Source of the DNA: Pirellulales bacterium
Lineage (GTDB): Bacteria > Planctomycetota > Planctomycetia > Pirellulales > JAICIG01
Length of the DNA stretch: 47,463 nt
Direction: 5' to 3'
Assembly (NCBI GenBank): GCA_035533075.1
Contig: DATLUO010000114.1
Coordinates: 1 to 47,463, forward strand
Shown here: piece by piece, positions 1-7,832 of the stretch
How the letters are laid out: the number at the start of each line of letters is the position of its first letter
Numbering within the stretch: position 1 is the first letter of the stretch
Notes under the pieces: model-generated
Databases searched by the model: none
Told to the model about the DNA's origin: nothing
What the model saw: the letters and a program-made list of their open reading frames with translations, nothing else
Translations under genes and position numbers: made by a program

Positions 1-178
1 TTCCGTTTGCCCGTGGAAACGGAGCCGTGACTTCGAATGACTCGGAACCAAAACAACGCTGACGATCCGATCCGGCCGCGTAAAGAGCCTTCTACGCGTT
101 CTGATGCCATGACGCGACCGTCACGGCCGCCACGCGGGTTGCTGTGGAACTGGGTCGCCTCCCGAGAGAAATCTGCAC

Positions 179-559
179 GTGAACGCTTGGAATCGCGGGC
201 ACAAACCCGACTGGTGGAACTGGGCGGCGACGGAGGTAGCGACGGTGCCCGAAGGTTGGTATTTCTTGGCGGTTTCTCTCCAGGCCGGCGGAATCGACAC
301 GGGCACGCTGACCGTGACCATCGACGACCAGCAGTACACGCTGGCCTCGCAAGTGGTCGATGCCGACTCGCCGCAGGTGGCCGATTGGCTTGGCGGAGCG
401 CCCGGAGCGGTGCTCGATGAACTGGCCGTCTTCCAGCGAGCGCTGTCGGAGCAGGAAATCATGGCCGTTCGCGCCGTTGGGCTGGACGGCATCCCGTTCA
501 CTTCCGTTCGGGCAGCGGTCGTCCCGGAGCAAGACGATGCCGGGCGGCACGATAACTAG
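179..559 (+). pseudogene. LamG/concanavalin A-like domain remnant
   Basis: The reading frame carries a segment typical of the end of a LamG-type jelly-roll domain: a GWYFLAVSL strand, a short TVTIDDQQYTL strand, and a closing motif DELAVFQRALSEQEI of the kind that ends many LamG domains in secreted planctomycete proteins. The frame has no convincing start. The GTG at 179 lies mid-domain, and stops at 38-40 and 109-111 close the same frame upstream, so the N-terminal strands are missing. Its 3' end overlaps the convergent gene ending at 498. I read it as a decayed or truncated fragment of a larger secreted protein. It could also be a C-terminal exon-like piece left by a rearrangement. No signal peptide is visible. 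Confidence 0.4.
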
Positions 560-1394
560 CGGTAACGGGCGCCAGTAGGCTGTTGACTTGTTCCGCGGTA
601 AAAAACGGCTTGCCGTCGAGAGCGGCGACGATCTCGGCCGAGCTGAGGCGAAACGCGCCGTAGGACCCAACCTTCTCGGTGCATTCGAGCAGCAAGCCGA
701 CTTCCGGGTTGGTGCCGTTGGCGAACGCAAACACCGCCCCATCGAGCGCGCCCGTGTCCGCGTCGCTGTAGCGGTCGATCGGCTGGGGCAGCAAGCGGCA
801 TTCGACCGCGTTGCCTTCCAGTTTTTCATGCGCGGAAAACCGTTGCGCGATTTTCCGGAACTGGGCGAGCCGCGCACGGCCCGTCGTGGCAGGCAACGGC
901 GCATTGGACAGAGGAACCAATTTCAACTCCGTGGTCTTGGGCGACCACCTTGGACCACGAGGCGATTTCATCTCGAAGCCGTCTTCCGCCAGCGACACAA
1001 ACTCATAGCTCAGCGTTTCCCCATTGGGGCCCGATTCGTAAAGCTCCAGCGTGACAAGGGCGAGTGGGCGCCCCTTCTCGGCTAATCGCCAAATTGCCGC
1101 GTCGAGCAAGCCGCGCGTCGGATCGTTGTAACGCAGCAAGGGGCGAGTGCCGAATCGCAGGCGGCCGGGCGACTTGATTTCGGCCGACGCGAGCCGCAGC
1201 TCGCCGAGCGCCATCTGCATGACTTCCAGCCGGCCTTTCACAGGTGGCTGGCGTGACTCCTCTTCACTCGCGTCGCATAAGGCGGCGGCCTGCATGAGGA
1301 GCGTCATGCAGGCCACCGGCGACAGCCAGCGGATTTGGCACGAACACCGACGAAGGCAGGATTCAAGCGGCGACCGGATTTGTCGCCACCGCAC
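498..1394 (-). CDS. exported hypothetical protein
   Basis: Unrecognised protein of about 298 residues. The GTG at 1394 is 21 bases beyond the stop of the upstream peptidase gene and has a GAGG about 10 bases upstream. It gives an N-terminus with several Arg followed by a hydrophobic stretch (SPVACMTLLMQAAALC), which looks like a signal peptide. An ATG at 1307 is the alternative start but would shorten that signal. The C-terminal half holds the block DGAVFAFANGTNPEVGLLLE followed by a strand-rich tail. The same block recurs in a fragment at 23533-23823, so this belongs to a paralogous family. The function is unknown and export is inferred. It probably shares a transcript with the M24 peptidase. 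Confidence 0.7.
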   Translation of the reverse strand: MRWRQIRSPLESCLRRCSCQIRWLSPVACMTLLMQAAALCDASEEESRQPPVKGRLEVMQMALGELRLASAEIKSPGRLRFGTRPLLRYNDPTRGLLDAAIWRLAEKGRPLALVTLELYESGPNGETLSYEFVSLAEDGFEMKSPRGPRWSPKTTELKLVPLSNAPLPATTGRARLAQFRKIAQRFSAHEKLEGNAVECRLLPQPIDRYSDADTGALDGAVFAFANGTNPEVGLLLECTEKVGSYGAFRLSSAEIVAALDGKPFFTAEQVNSLLAPVTASYRAARHRLAPGRPLPERK

Positions 1395-1414
1395 ATGTCG
1401 TTGTGCCTCGCTTG

Positions 1415-2518
1415 CTACAGTTCCAGCGGAAACGGGCTCAAACATTCCACGCCGGTGGCCGTGACGAGATAGTCGTTCTCCAGTCGGATGCCCGCCCGCA
1501 ACTCCGGCGAATAGAGGCCCGGCTCGGCGGTGAACACGTCGCCTTCCGCAAAATGATCGTCCCACTTGGGGTTCAGGTGCGGGCCTTCGTGCGGAAACAG
1601 CCCGATGCCGTGGCCGAGGTGATGGTCGAAGCTGCCGGGCATGAACGCGTCGAGATACTCCTTGATTTGCTGGTAGAACGCGCGACAGCTCACGCCCGGC
1701 TTCACCGTTTGTTCCAACAGCGGAAACACTCCCGCCAGCCGCTCCCAGGCCGCGTGTTGCTCGTCGGTGGGTCTGCGATTCACGGCCACCGCGCGGCAAT
1801 TGTCGGCGAAATAACCGCGGAAGGCCGGACCGAGATCGAGAATATAGAGTTCGCCGTCTTGAGCGCGGCGGTTGCGCGGCGGGCCGCCTTTTTCGCCGCA
1901 GGCGTAGTCGTTGCCGGTGCCGGTGAGCATCTCGCCGAATTCTTCCACCGCGACGGCCTGAAGCTGATCGAACACGTCGAGTTCGTTGACGCCCGGCCCG
2001 ATGATCTGCCGTGCCCGCTCGTACATTTTTCCGGTGGCCGCGATCGCCTTCTTCAGCCGGGCCAGCTCGTCGGGTTCCTTGCGGCGGCGGAGGCGATAGA
2101 GGTCGGGTTCGATGTCGACCAGCTCCGCGGTGAATTCGTTGGCCAGCGAGGGCGCAAAGCAGGAGAACTCGACGCCGAGCCGCATCGGTCGCCGTCTGCT
2201 GACGAACTGTTTGGCGAGGGCGGCCGAACAGGCCGCTCGCTGGTCGTTGCGCAGGGTTCCAAGCCAGCGGGCGTCGTAGGTCACGAGTTCGTCGGCGGCC
2301 ACGACGGGTTCGTCTTGCGGGGCGATCAGCGTACAGCGGCCGTCAGCCGCGAGCATGGCCGCCGCCTGTACCAGCCACGCAAAGCGAGGCCCCGTGAGCC
2401 ACTGCACATGCTCGGCGGTTTGCACGATGACCAGATCGAGCTTCTTCTGCTGCATCTCGGCCAGCAGGCGCTTCTGCCGGCGGCGACAACATTCAATGTT
2501 GATTTCGAGATCGTTCAT
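1415..2518 (-). CDS. M24 family aminopeptidase (Xaa-Pro peptidase-like)
   Basis: Cytoplasmic metallopeptidase of the pita-bread fold, 367 residues. It has an N-terminal creatinase-like domain (about 1-150) and a C-terminal catalytic domain. All five expected metal ligands are visible: Asp228 (ILDLGP), Asp239 (YFADN), His303 (HHLGHGIG), Glu332 (FTAEPG) and Glu347 (IRLEND). The family removes N-terminal residues next to proline or cleaves Xaa-Pro dipeptides. The exact substrate cannot be read from the sequence. I chose the ATG at 2518 because the longer in-frame extension to 2602 is encoded by a dispersed repeat (2564-2603). The exported hypothetical gene follows 21 bases downstream. Confidence 0.9.
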   Translation of the reverse strand: MNDLEINIECCRRRQKRLLAEMQQKKLDLVIVQTAEHVQWLTGPRFAWLVQAAAMLAADGRCTLIAPQDEPVVAADELVTYDARWLGTLRNDQRAACSAALAKQFVSRRRPMRLGVEFSCFAPSLANEFTAELVDIEPDLYRLRRRKEPDELARLKKAIAATGKMYERARQIIGPGVNELDVFDQLQAVAVEEFGEMLTGTGNDYACGEKGGPPRNRRAQDGELYILDLGPAFRGYFADNCRAVAVNRRPTDEQHAAWERLAGVFPLLEQTVKPGVSCRAFYQQIKEYLDAFMPGSFDHHLGHGIGLFPHEGPHLNPKWDDHFAEGDVFTAEPGLYSPELRAGIRLENDYLVTATGVECLSPFPLEL

Positions 2519-2563
2519 GATGGGATTGTCAGCGAGGATGAAACCATTGGATTTCGCAAACGG

Positions 2564-2603
2564 CGTAGGGTAGGGCAAGCGAGCTTGCGAGCGCTGGCCC
2601 ACC
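2564..2603. repeat. family D palindromic repeat, single unit
   Basis: Copy of the family D unit (consensus starts GTAGGGTGGGACCAGCGAGC and ends CGCCGGCCCACC). It lies just upstream of the M24 peptidase start and is open in the same frame as that gene. Other D units are at 5740, 14508, 14630, 26739, 26788, 37054 and 38345. Confidence 0.75.
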
Positions 2604-2717
2604 GTCAGCGATTCTGGCCCTCATGGTAGCAGCAACCACGCGGGTAAGTGAGGGCCCACTATGGCGAGATCAACCTCCGAAAAAAACTGCGGTGGCTGGG
2701 GCAGAGACTGGCCCGTT

Positions 2718-2947
2718 ATACTTCACGCGGCCGAGAATGAGACATTTTTCCGCGAGCAAAAGCGGTGGCTGGGGCAGAGCTTGGCCAGATAGCGGTTGGC
2801 GCCCATCAATGGCGTGGCGGCCAAGCGATGCCCCGGCTGGACGTACCGGGGCATCGTCTGGCCGCCGAGATGAACGAAGTGCCACCCTCCACCTGGCCAG
2901 ACTCTGCCCCAGCCACCGCGTATCTCATTCTTGGCCGCGTGAAGTAT
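2718..2947. repeat. family A MITE-like element, full length
   Basis: About 230-bp element with terminal inverted repeats. The left end contains ACTTCACGCGGCCGAGAATG, and the right end contains its near-exact complement, finishing in CGCGTGAAGTAT. Inside, GGTGGCTGGGGCAGAGCTTG pairs with a complementary arm near 2895-2920, and a central GATGCCCCGGC pairs with CCGGGGCATC. The whole can fold into one long hairpin. A partial second arm precedes it at 2691-2716. It contains no plausible gene. Confidence 0.8.
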
Positions 2948-3016
2948 AAAAAGTTGGCCGTGCGATGGTTTCGTTGTTATACCGATGTTGTTCCGCCACG
3001 ATGGAGCTTGCCCGTC

Positions 3017-3181
3017 GTTGTTCTACACAAGCAGCCGCGTAGCGGCGACAGAGCGCGTGGTGCGATACCTCTGTCACCGCTACGCGGCTTGCCTAATCTA
3101 CCGCATCGGTACCGTGGGCTCGCGCCCACGGCTAAACTATCTCGCCGCTACGCGGCTGACGCGCGAGACGTGTAGAACAAC
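3017..3181. repeat. family B element with 12-bp terminal inverted repeats
   Basis: 165-bp element bounded by GTTGTTCTACAC and GTGTAGAACAAC. It contains internal palindromes built on GCCGCGTAGCGGCGA and on CCGTGGGC/GCCCACGG. A second copy in the opposite orientation starts at 23843 and lacks its far end. The element is non-coding. The stretch from 2519 to 3378 holds no gene, only repeats. Confidence 0.75.
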
Positions 3182-3228
3182 GGTGGCTTGCCCCGGTGGC
3201 GTGGGATTTCCCGACGGAACAAAATCTC

Positions 3229-3373
3229 AAAAGCGCCGCGGCCAGCCGATGCCCCGGTAGCGCCACCACCGGGGCATCGCTTGGCCGGCGGCGAGTCTTG
3301 TGGGGCGAACTCGGTCGCGGCCAAGCTCTGCCCCAGCCACCGAAATGTCTCACCGTCGCGCGCGTGCAGTATG
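3229..3373. repeat. family A element, shortened form
   Basis: About 145 bp with the internal GATGCCCCGG/CCGGGGCATC hairpin, one GGCCAAGCTCTGCCCCAGCC arm, and a degenerate right terminus (GCGCGTGCAGTAT). It is nearly identical over its length to the copy at 9120-9270. It abuts the 3' end of the FlgG-like gene. Confidence 0.75.
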
Positions 3374-3378
3374 AATGG

Positions 3379-4425
3379 CTACCGGTCCGGCCCGCCGAGA
3401 AGTCGCTCCAAGCAACTCAACATTCGCTCGGTCGCTTTCCAGGCCCTCAGCTCGTCATCGAAATCGACATTGGATTGCTCCAGGGCATTCGGTTGCAACG
3501 TGCCCAGGCTGTTCGTGCCCGGTTGGCCGAAGATCGCGGCGCCCGACGAAAGCGTCTCCTGGTAAAGGTTTTCGCCCATGGCCAGCAGACTTCCGGGATT
3601 CATGAATTTTGCCAGTTGCAATTGGCCCACCTGCGAGAATTGCGTCTGGCCGTATTGCTGGATGGAGACGTTGCCTTCGGAACTGATCACGATGCCCATC
3701 GTGCTGATGGGGATGGAGATCTGCGGCTGCACGACGCGGCCCGTGTTCGACGACCCGACGACCAGGATGCCGTTGGAGTTGACGGCGAAATTGCCGGCCC
3801 GCGTATACAAGAAGCCGTTGGTCGTGGGGTCGATCACCTGGAAGAAGCCCTCGCCGACGATGGCCACATCGAGCGAGTTGTTCGTGATCTCGATCGTCCC
3901 CTGATCGAACGCGATCTGTGTGCCCTGCACGCGCGTTCCCAGGCCGATCGCCAGGCCCGTGGGGGCATAGTTGTTGAATGCGTCCTGCGCGCCGGGCAAC
4001 TTGACCTGCCGGTATTTGCCGTCCTCAAACGTGACGCGGCTGCGCTTGAAGGCGATCGTGTCGGCATTGGCCATGTTGTGGCCGATCACCGCCAGCTTCG
4101 TCTTCAACGCCCTGACAGCTTCTGTCAGAATCTTTGTCGCTTCATCATGGCGGACGTCGCGCGGCGGAGCATCGAGAGCGGCATCGTTGAGCAACGACGG
4201 GGCTTTCGTGGCTGCCGCCGGTTCCTGTTCCAGATAATTGGCCTGAACGATCATGGACGTCGCTGCCGGCGACTTGCCTTGTTCGTGGCTTCGACGCGGC
4301 ATTGGTGCGCTGGTTTGCACTTGCCGCGCGTCTGACCCTTGCGGCAGGCTTGTGGGCGAATCGCTACAGCCGCAGACGAGACTGGAGAAAAGCATCAACG
4401 CCGAGGAAAAGCGCAAGGCACGCAT
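3379..4425 (-). CDS. FlgG/FlgF-like flagellar rod protein with lipoprotein signal
   Basis: 348 residues. After a linker of roughly 85 residues, the protein shows the flagellar rod/hook N-terminal motif (LAVIGHNMANADTIAFKRSR, 111-130), the middle segment LDVAIVGEGFFQV with YTRAGNF, and a C-terminal SNVDFDDELRAWKATERM that matches the conserved rod/hook tail. Such proteins normally polymerise into the flagellar distal rod and carry no signal peptide. Here the N-terminus is MRALRFSSALMLFSSLVCGC followed by SDSP, which looks like a lipoprotein signal with Cys20 as the lipidated residue. No other flagellar gene is nearby. It may be a membrane-anchored paralogue of FlgG rather than a working rod subunit. 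The ATG at 4425 is the natural start. Confidence 0.8.
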   Translation of the reverse strand: MRALRFSSALMLFSSLVCGCSDSPTSLPQGSDARQVQTSAPMPRRSHEQGKSPAATSMIVQANYLEQEPAAATKAPSLLNDAALDAPPRDVRHDEATKILTEAVRALKTKLAVIGHNMANADTIAFKRSRVTFEDGKYRQVKLPGAQDAFNNYAPTGLAIGLGTRVQGTQIAFDQGTIEITNNSLDVAIVGEGFFQVIDPTTNGFLYTRAGNFAVNSNGILVVGSSNTGRVVQPQISIPISTMGIVISSEGNVSIQQYGQTQFSQVGQLQLAKFMNPGSLLAMGENLYQETLSSGAAIFGQPGTNSLGTLQPNALEQSNVDFDDELRAWKATERMLSCLERLLGGPDR

Positions 4426-4527
4426 GGGGCATCCTTTCCGCCGCGCCGTGGCGGCGATATGGCAACTCGCGGGGGCCGCGAAGAGCGGCCGAGATTAGCG
4501 AATCGACGTTATCGCGGCAAGACGGGT

Positions 4528-5706
4528 TCAGCGCGGACCGTTCTGCTCTTGCGCCACCAGTGCGGCGATGTCGAGCGTGCTCACGATCCCCAGCGGGTGG
4601 TCGCCCTCGACCACCACGATGCGATGCACGTGGTGCCGCACCATTTCGGCCGCGACCTCGGCGACGGGGGTATCGGGCGAACAGGTCATCACCTGTTCCC
4701 GCATGGCGTCTTTGACCTTCAACTCGCTGAGCCGCCGGTGAAACCCGCCGAACTCTTGCGGAGCGGGATGCTTGAAACCGTCGGCCTGGTTCTCCAGCCA
4801 GACCTCTTCCGAGACCTCGGCGTCGAGCGCCTCGACCAACTCTTCCACGCGCACCAGATCGCTACGGCTGACGATGCCGACCAGCTTGCCGCGATCAACG
4901 ACGGGCGCACCCGACACGTGCGATCCGATGAGCAAATGCCGCAGATCCGCCAGCGATTGGCCTGGTGTGGCCGTGACCAGGTTGCTGCGCATGATGTCGC
5001 GCGCCACAAGACTGGAAATGGGCGGCATCGAAGTCTCCTTTGTTACGAAAGCGTAGCCCATCGGCCGCGTCCGGGCAAACTCCGCGCGGTAGACCGGCTC
5101 GCCCGACAGCCGCGTGCGGCGCTCGAAGTGCGTGCGGTAGTCGAGATCGTGCTGGGCCGGATGTTCGGCCACTTCCAGCGGGCCTTCCAGCCGCGTTACC
5201 CGCTTAATCAGATCGAGCGTGCTTCGAAAATACTCCTGCACGTCGGTCCAAAAGTGCAAACGGCCGTCGGGCGACAGCGTCCGTTCGACGTCGGCCAGGA
5301 AGCCGGCGTTCAGCACGCGACGTTTCTTGTGACGGGCCTTCCACCAAGGATCGGGAAAATAGACGTGGATGGCCGCCAGGCAGGCGTCGGGCAATCGTTC
5401 GCGGAACACGCGCAGTGCGTCGCCGTGCATGACGCAGGCATTGGTCAATCCCCGTTTCGCCAAGCGCGCCGCGGCATAGCGGGCGTACTTGTTCGAGACC
5501 TCCATGCCCAAGAAGTCGCGATCGGGGGCGTTCGCCGCCGCCGCGACCAGGAACAGGCCCTTGCCGGTGCCGACTTCCACTTCCAGCCGCGCTTGCCGGC
5601 CGAAAATCGCCTCCGGCTGCCACGGCGCCGGCAGATCGTCGAACGTGCGCAGCCAGCGGCCAAGTTCGAGCGAGGGGTCGATTTTGCGCAGCGCACGGCG
5701 GGCCAT
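4528..5706 (-). CDS. trmB: tRNA (guanine-N7-)-methyltransferase fused to a CBS domain pair
   Basis: 392 residues. Residues 1-226 are TrmB, which methylates N7 of guanine 46 in tRNA using S-adenosylmethionine. Visible features are the AdoMet motif EVGTGKG (44-50), the catalytic/tRNA-binding motif FPDPWWKARHKKRR (117-130) and the late HFERR motif. Residues 227-392 are two CBS domains (VARDIMRSNLVTATPGQSL and LKVKDAMREQVMTCSPDTPV begin them), which usually bind adenine nucleotides. The two parts are joined without a stop. An AAGGAG site lies 6 bases before an in-frame ATG at 5028, where the CBS part begins, so a separate CBS protein is probably also made. The fusion may have arisen by loss of the trmB stop codon. 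Confidence 0.88.
   Translation of the reverse strand: MARRALRKIDPSLELGRWLRTFDDLPAPWQPEAIFGRQARLEVEVGTGKGLFLVAAAANAPDRDFLGMEVSNKYARYAAARLAKRGLTNACVMHGDALRVFRERLPDACLAAIHVYFPDPWWKARHKKRRVLNAGFLADVERTLSPDGRLHFWTDVQEYFRSTLDLIKRVTRLEGPLEVAEHPAQHDLDYRTHFERRTRLSGEPVYRAEFARTRPMGYAFVTKETSMPPISSLVARDIMRSNLVTATPGQSLADLRHLLIGSHVSGAPVVDRGKLVGIVSRSDLVRVEELVEALDAEVSEEVWLENQADGFKHPAPQEFGGFHRRLSELKVKDAMREQVMTCSPDTPVAEVAAEMVRHHVHRIVVVEGDHPLGIVSTLDIAALVAQEQNGPR
5026..5040 (-). promoter_or_regulatory. internal Shine-Dalgarno and ATG for the CBS-domain protein
   Basis: On the minus strand an AAGGAG lies 6 bases upstream of the ATG at 5028-5026, inside the trmB-CBS reading frame and in frame with it. This is one of the best ribosome binding sites in the window. 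It predicts a 166-residue CBS-only product (4528-5028). Confidence 0.6.
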
Positions 5707-5739
5707 GAGGGTTATTATCGTCGGTCGGGCGAGCGGCGC

Positions 5740-5782
5740 GTAGGGTGGGCCGGCGCTCGCAAGCTCGCTGGTCCCACCCTAC
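5740..5782. repeat. family D palindromic repeat
   Basis: A GTAGGGTGGG end and a CCCACCCTAC end enclose CCGGCGCTCGCAAGCTCGC. It is located between the HNH gene end and the trmB start. Confidence 0.75.
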
Positions 5783-5830
5783 GGCTTACGTTCAGTCGCC
5801 TTGGCCGAAGTCCGCTCAGCCGGATCGCCT

Positions 5831-6223
5831 TCAACTCGGGCCCGCCGTTCGCAACCGGATCTTAAGCCGAGACGGTGTGTTCAGTTGCAGCACGCGAATC
5901 GTCGTCCGCCCAACCGCCGTTAATCCCACGATCCGAGGACCGTCCCAAGCAAAGTGATCCGCCCACCTTTGCACACGAGGATTAAACAGTGGCGTGATCG
6001 CATTTGATTGCGGATCAATTCCCGTCAGATCACTGCCCTTATGTAGGTTGCACTCGGCGCATGCTAAAGCGAGATTGTCGAAGCCATCGTCTCCCCCGTG
6101 CTTCTTCGGCAGGACATGCTCTATTTGCAGGGCAACTAACGGAGACTCAGTTTGGCTGCGTTGACAGTACTCACAGCGCTGCTCGGCTCGTTCTCGGACC
6201 GCGCTTCGCAACGCGCCGTCCAT
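5831..6223 (-). CDS. HNH endonuclease
   Basis: 130-residue HNH nuclease. The zinc-ribbon Cys pairs are CEYC (Cys17, Cys20) and CAEC (Cys55, Cys58). Between them lies the HNH core: His36 in IEHVLPKKHGG, Asn50 in FDNLAL and His61 in NLHKGSD. The family cuts DNA using one metal ion. This stand-alone form resembles the short HNH proteins common in planctomycetes and cyanobacteria rather than an intron endonuclease. It starts 4 bases after the stop of a small acidic helical protein, so the two are co-translated. The role could be defence, a toxin-like module or DNA repair. The sequence does not decide. Confidence 0.85.
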   Translation of the reverse strand: MDGALRSAVRERAEQRCEYCQRSQTESPLVALQIEHVLPKKHGGDDGFDNLALACAECNLHKGSDLTGIDPQSNAITPLFNPRVQRWADHFAWDGPRIVGLTAVGRTTIRVLQLNTPSRLKIRLRTAGPS

Positions 6224-6226
6224 CCT

Positions 6227-6496
6227 TCATGCCCCACTCTGCGCCAGGTGAAAGCGGGCTTCGGCTTGCAGCACGGTCAGTAAATTGTTTGCCTCGATAT
6301 AGCCCTCGTATTCGGCCCGCTCGGCCTCGGACAGTTCTCCTTCGTTGGCTTTGTCAGCCAGGAGGGCGACGCGGTCCGCCAATTGGGCCTCGGCCTGTAA
6401 TTCAGCCAACCGCCGCGTTTGCTCGTGCGTCAGAAGCGAGAAGATGGGTGCAGTCCCGCGGTGAAACGCATCGTGGATGTCGTTGACGCTGCTCAT
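6227..6496 (-). CDS. small helical protein paired with HNH nuclease
   Basis: 89 residues, predicted all-helical and acidic (ADKANEGELSEAERAEYEGY in the middle), with no signal peptide and no recognised domain. Its stop lies 4 bases before the start of the HNH gene, a coupling that suggests a functional pair. The order (small protein first, nuclease second) is that of many antitoxin-toxin pairs, but there is no DNA-binding motif I can identify. The partnership is inferred from position only. Confidence 0.7.
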   Translation of the reverse strand: MSSVNDIHDAFHRGTAPIFSLLTHEQTRRLAELQAEAQLADRVALLADKANEGELSEAERAEYEGYIEANNLLTVLQAEARFHLAQSGA

Positions 6497-6511
6497 AAAC
6501 TTGATTTTAAT

Positions 6512-7714
6512 CTACGCCACCGCCGCCGCCCAGACTTCCAGCATCTGAAACTGCGCGCCAAAATCCTGCTCGTCGATGCCCAGCGGGCTTTTGAAAAAGC
6601 TGCACAGAAACCGCAGTTGGCCCACGTCGCCGTTGCGGTAAGCCCGCTCGGTGAAACGGATCAGATCGAGCACCAGCGGGGCCGCCAACAGCGAATCGCA
6701 GCCTTGCCAGATGAATTGCAACGTCATCGGCGTGCCCAAAAAGCCCGTGAAGTGAATGTGGTCCCAGGCCGTCTTCCAGTCGCCCATGCTGTCGATCCGC
6801 TCGATCGTCACCAGCGTCTGCGGAGCGTAGCCAAGAATCTGCCCTAGCAGCCGGTCTTTGCTGGTCACCTTGGCCTGCTTGTTGGCCGGGTCGTCGAGCA
6901 CGCGGGCATCCATGTTTCCAAAAATGTTGTGCCCGACCCAACTCATCACGTTCAGGTTCCGCTTGCGAAACATCGGGGCCAGCACGCTTTTGAGCAGCGT
7001 TTCGCCGGTCTTGCCGTCGTAGCCCATGTGGCGGGTGCCCCGCTCACGTGCCAACTCGTCGATGGCCGGCAACGACGAGCCGAGCGAGGGCGTGAAATTG
7101 ATGTACGAACAGCCCAGGTCGAGGGCCGCGATCGCGTACAGCGAACTGGCCGGCGGCACCACAGGATCCGGATCGTCGATCCGCTTTTCAAGCTCGCTCC
7201 ACCGCTGGGGAAAACCGGCCGTGTCGACGGGAGGCTCGGTCGACGACACGTTGACCACCACCACATGCTCCAGCTTGTGCTGCTCGGCAAACGACCGCAG
7301 GTCATGCTGGATGCGCTCGATCGCCTCGCGCGGCTTTTCCTGGATTTGCTTCGCCTCAGTGCCGGCCAGCGAAGCGATGGTCGGGCCGACGTTCAAGAGC
7401 GTGCCCGGCCGGATCAGCTTGTCGATGCGGTCCAGCTCCGACTTGCACTTGTTAAGCACGCCAAGGTCGATGGCCCGGCTCTCGTTGTGCATCCGCAGGG
7501 CCTCGTCGTAGGACCGCGCGTCGCGAATCTCATGGCCGCCGACGACAAACTCGTCCCACGCGGCCAGGCCGAGAGCGGCGAAATCGGGTAGCTCGCTCAC
7601 CAGTCCGGCCTTGCCGATCAGGCCCTTTTTCAGGGCGATCAGGCCGACGGTGGCCGTCGACGCCACGCCGCCTTTGGCGCCAATCAGCCAGACACCGATA
7701 CGACCACGCGGCAT
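6512..7714 (-). CDS. ino1: inositol-3-phosphate synthase (myo-inositol-1-phosphate synthase)
   Basis: 400 residues. It makes 1L-myo-inositol 3-phosphate from glucose 6-phosphate with NAD, the entry step to inositol lipids and related solutes. The sequence shows an N-terminal Rossmann fold (GVWLIGAKGGVASTATVG), the VNVSSTEPP region, YINFTPS and a GKTGETLLKSVLAPMF active-site segment, followed by LNVMSWVGHNIFGNMDARVL. Length fits the bacterial/archaeal type. The ATG at 7714 gives the family N-terminus. A longer in-frame start at 7834 would overlap the divergent aminotransferase and add nothing recognisable. No good ribosome binding site is visible before 7714. It is transcribed divergently from the aminotransferase. 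Confidence 0.88.
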   Translation of the reverse strand: MPRGRIGVWLIGAKGGVASTATVGLIALKKGLIGKAGLVSELPDFAALGLAAWDEFVVGGHEIRDARSYDEALRMHNESRAIDLGVLNKCKSELDRIDKLIRPGTLLNVGPTIASLAGTEAKQIQEKPREAIERIQHDLRSFAEQHKLEHVVVVNVSSTEPPVDTAGFPQRWSELEKRIDDPDPVVPPASSLYAIAALDLGCSYINFTPSLGSSLPAIDELARERGTRHMGYDGKTGETLLKSVLAPMFRKRNLNVMSWVGHNIFGNMDARVLDDPANKQAKVTSKDRLLGQILGYAPQTLVTIERIDSMGDWKTAWDHIHFTGFLGTPMTLQFIWQGCDSLLAAPLVLDLIRFTERAYRNGDVGQLRFLCSFFKSPLGIDEQDFGAQFQMLEVWAAAVA

Positions 7715-7832
7715 AGAGGAGGGCAAATGAACGAAGGCAGAGGAGCTGCCTTTCAAGGAGTGAACCGGAAAGGTACTATGATTGTCCGGTCGAGCGCCGC
7801 CGTCAAGAACCCTGACCCCTGAACCCAATTCC
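7715..7832. promoter_or_regulatory. divergent promoter region
   Basis: 118 bases between the ino1 and aminotransferase starts, which are read outward. The right part (about 7808-7826) is a single arm of the family F repeat (CCCTGACCCCTGAACCC). I could not assign -35/-10 boxes with confidence. Confidence 0.4.

Noticed and set aside
92-904. 270-codon minus frame at the left edge
   Set aside because: Arg/Ser-rich, overlaps both the LamG remnant and the exported protein gene in another frame.
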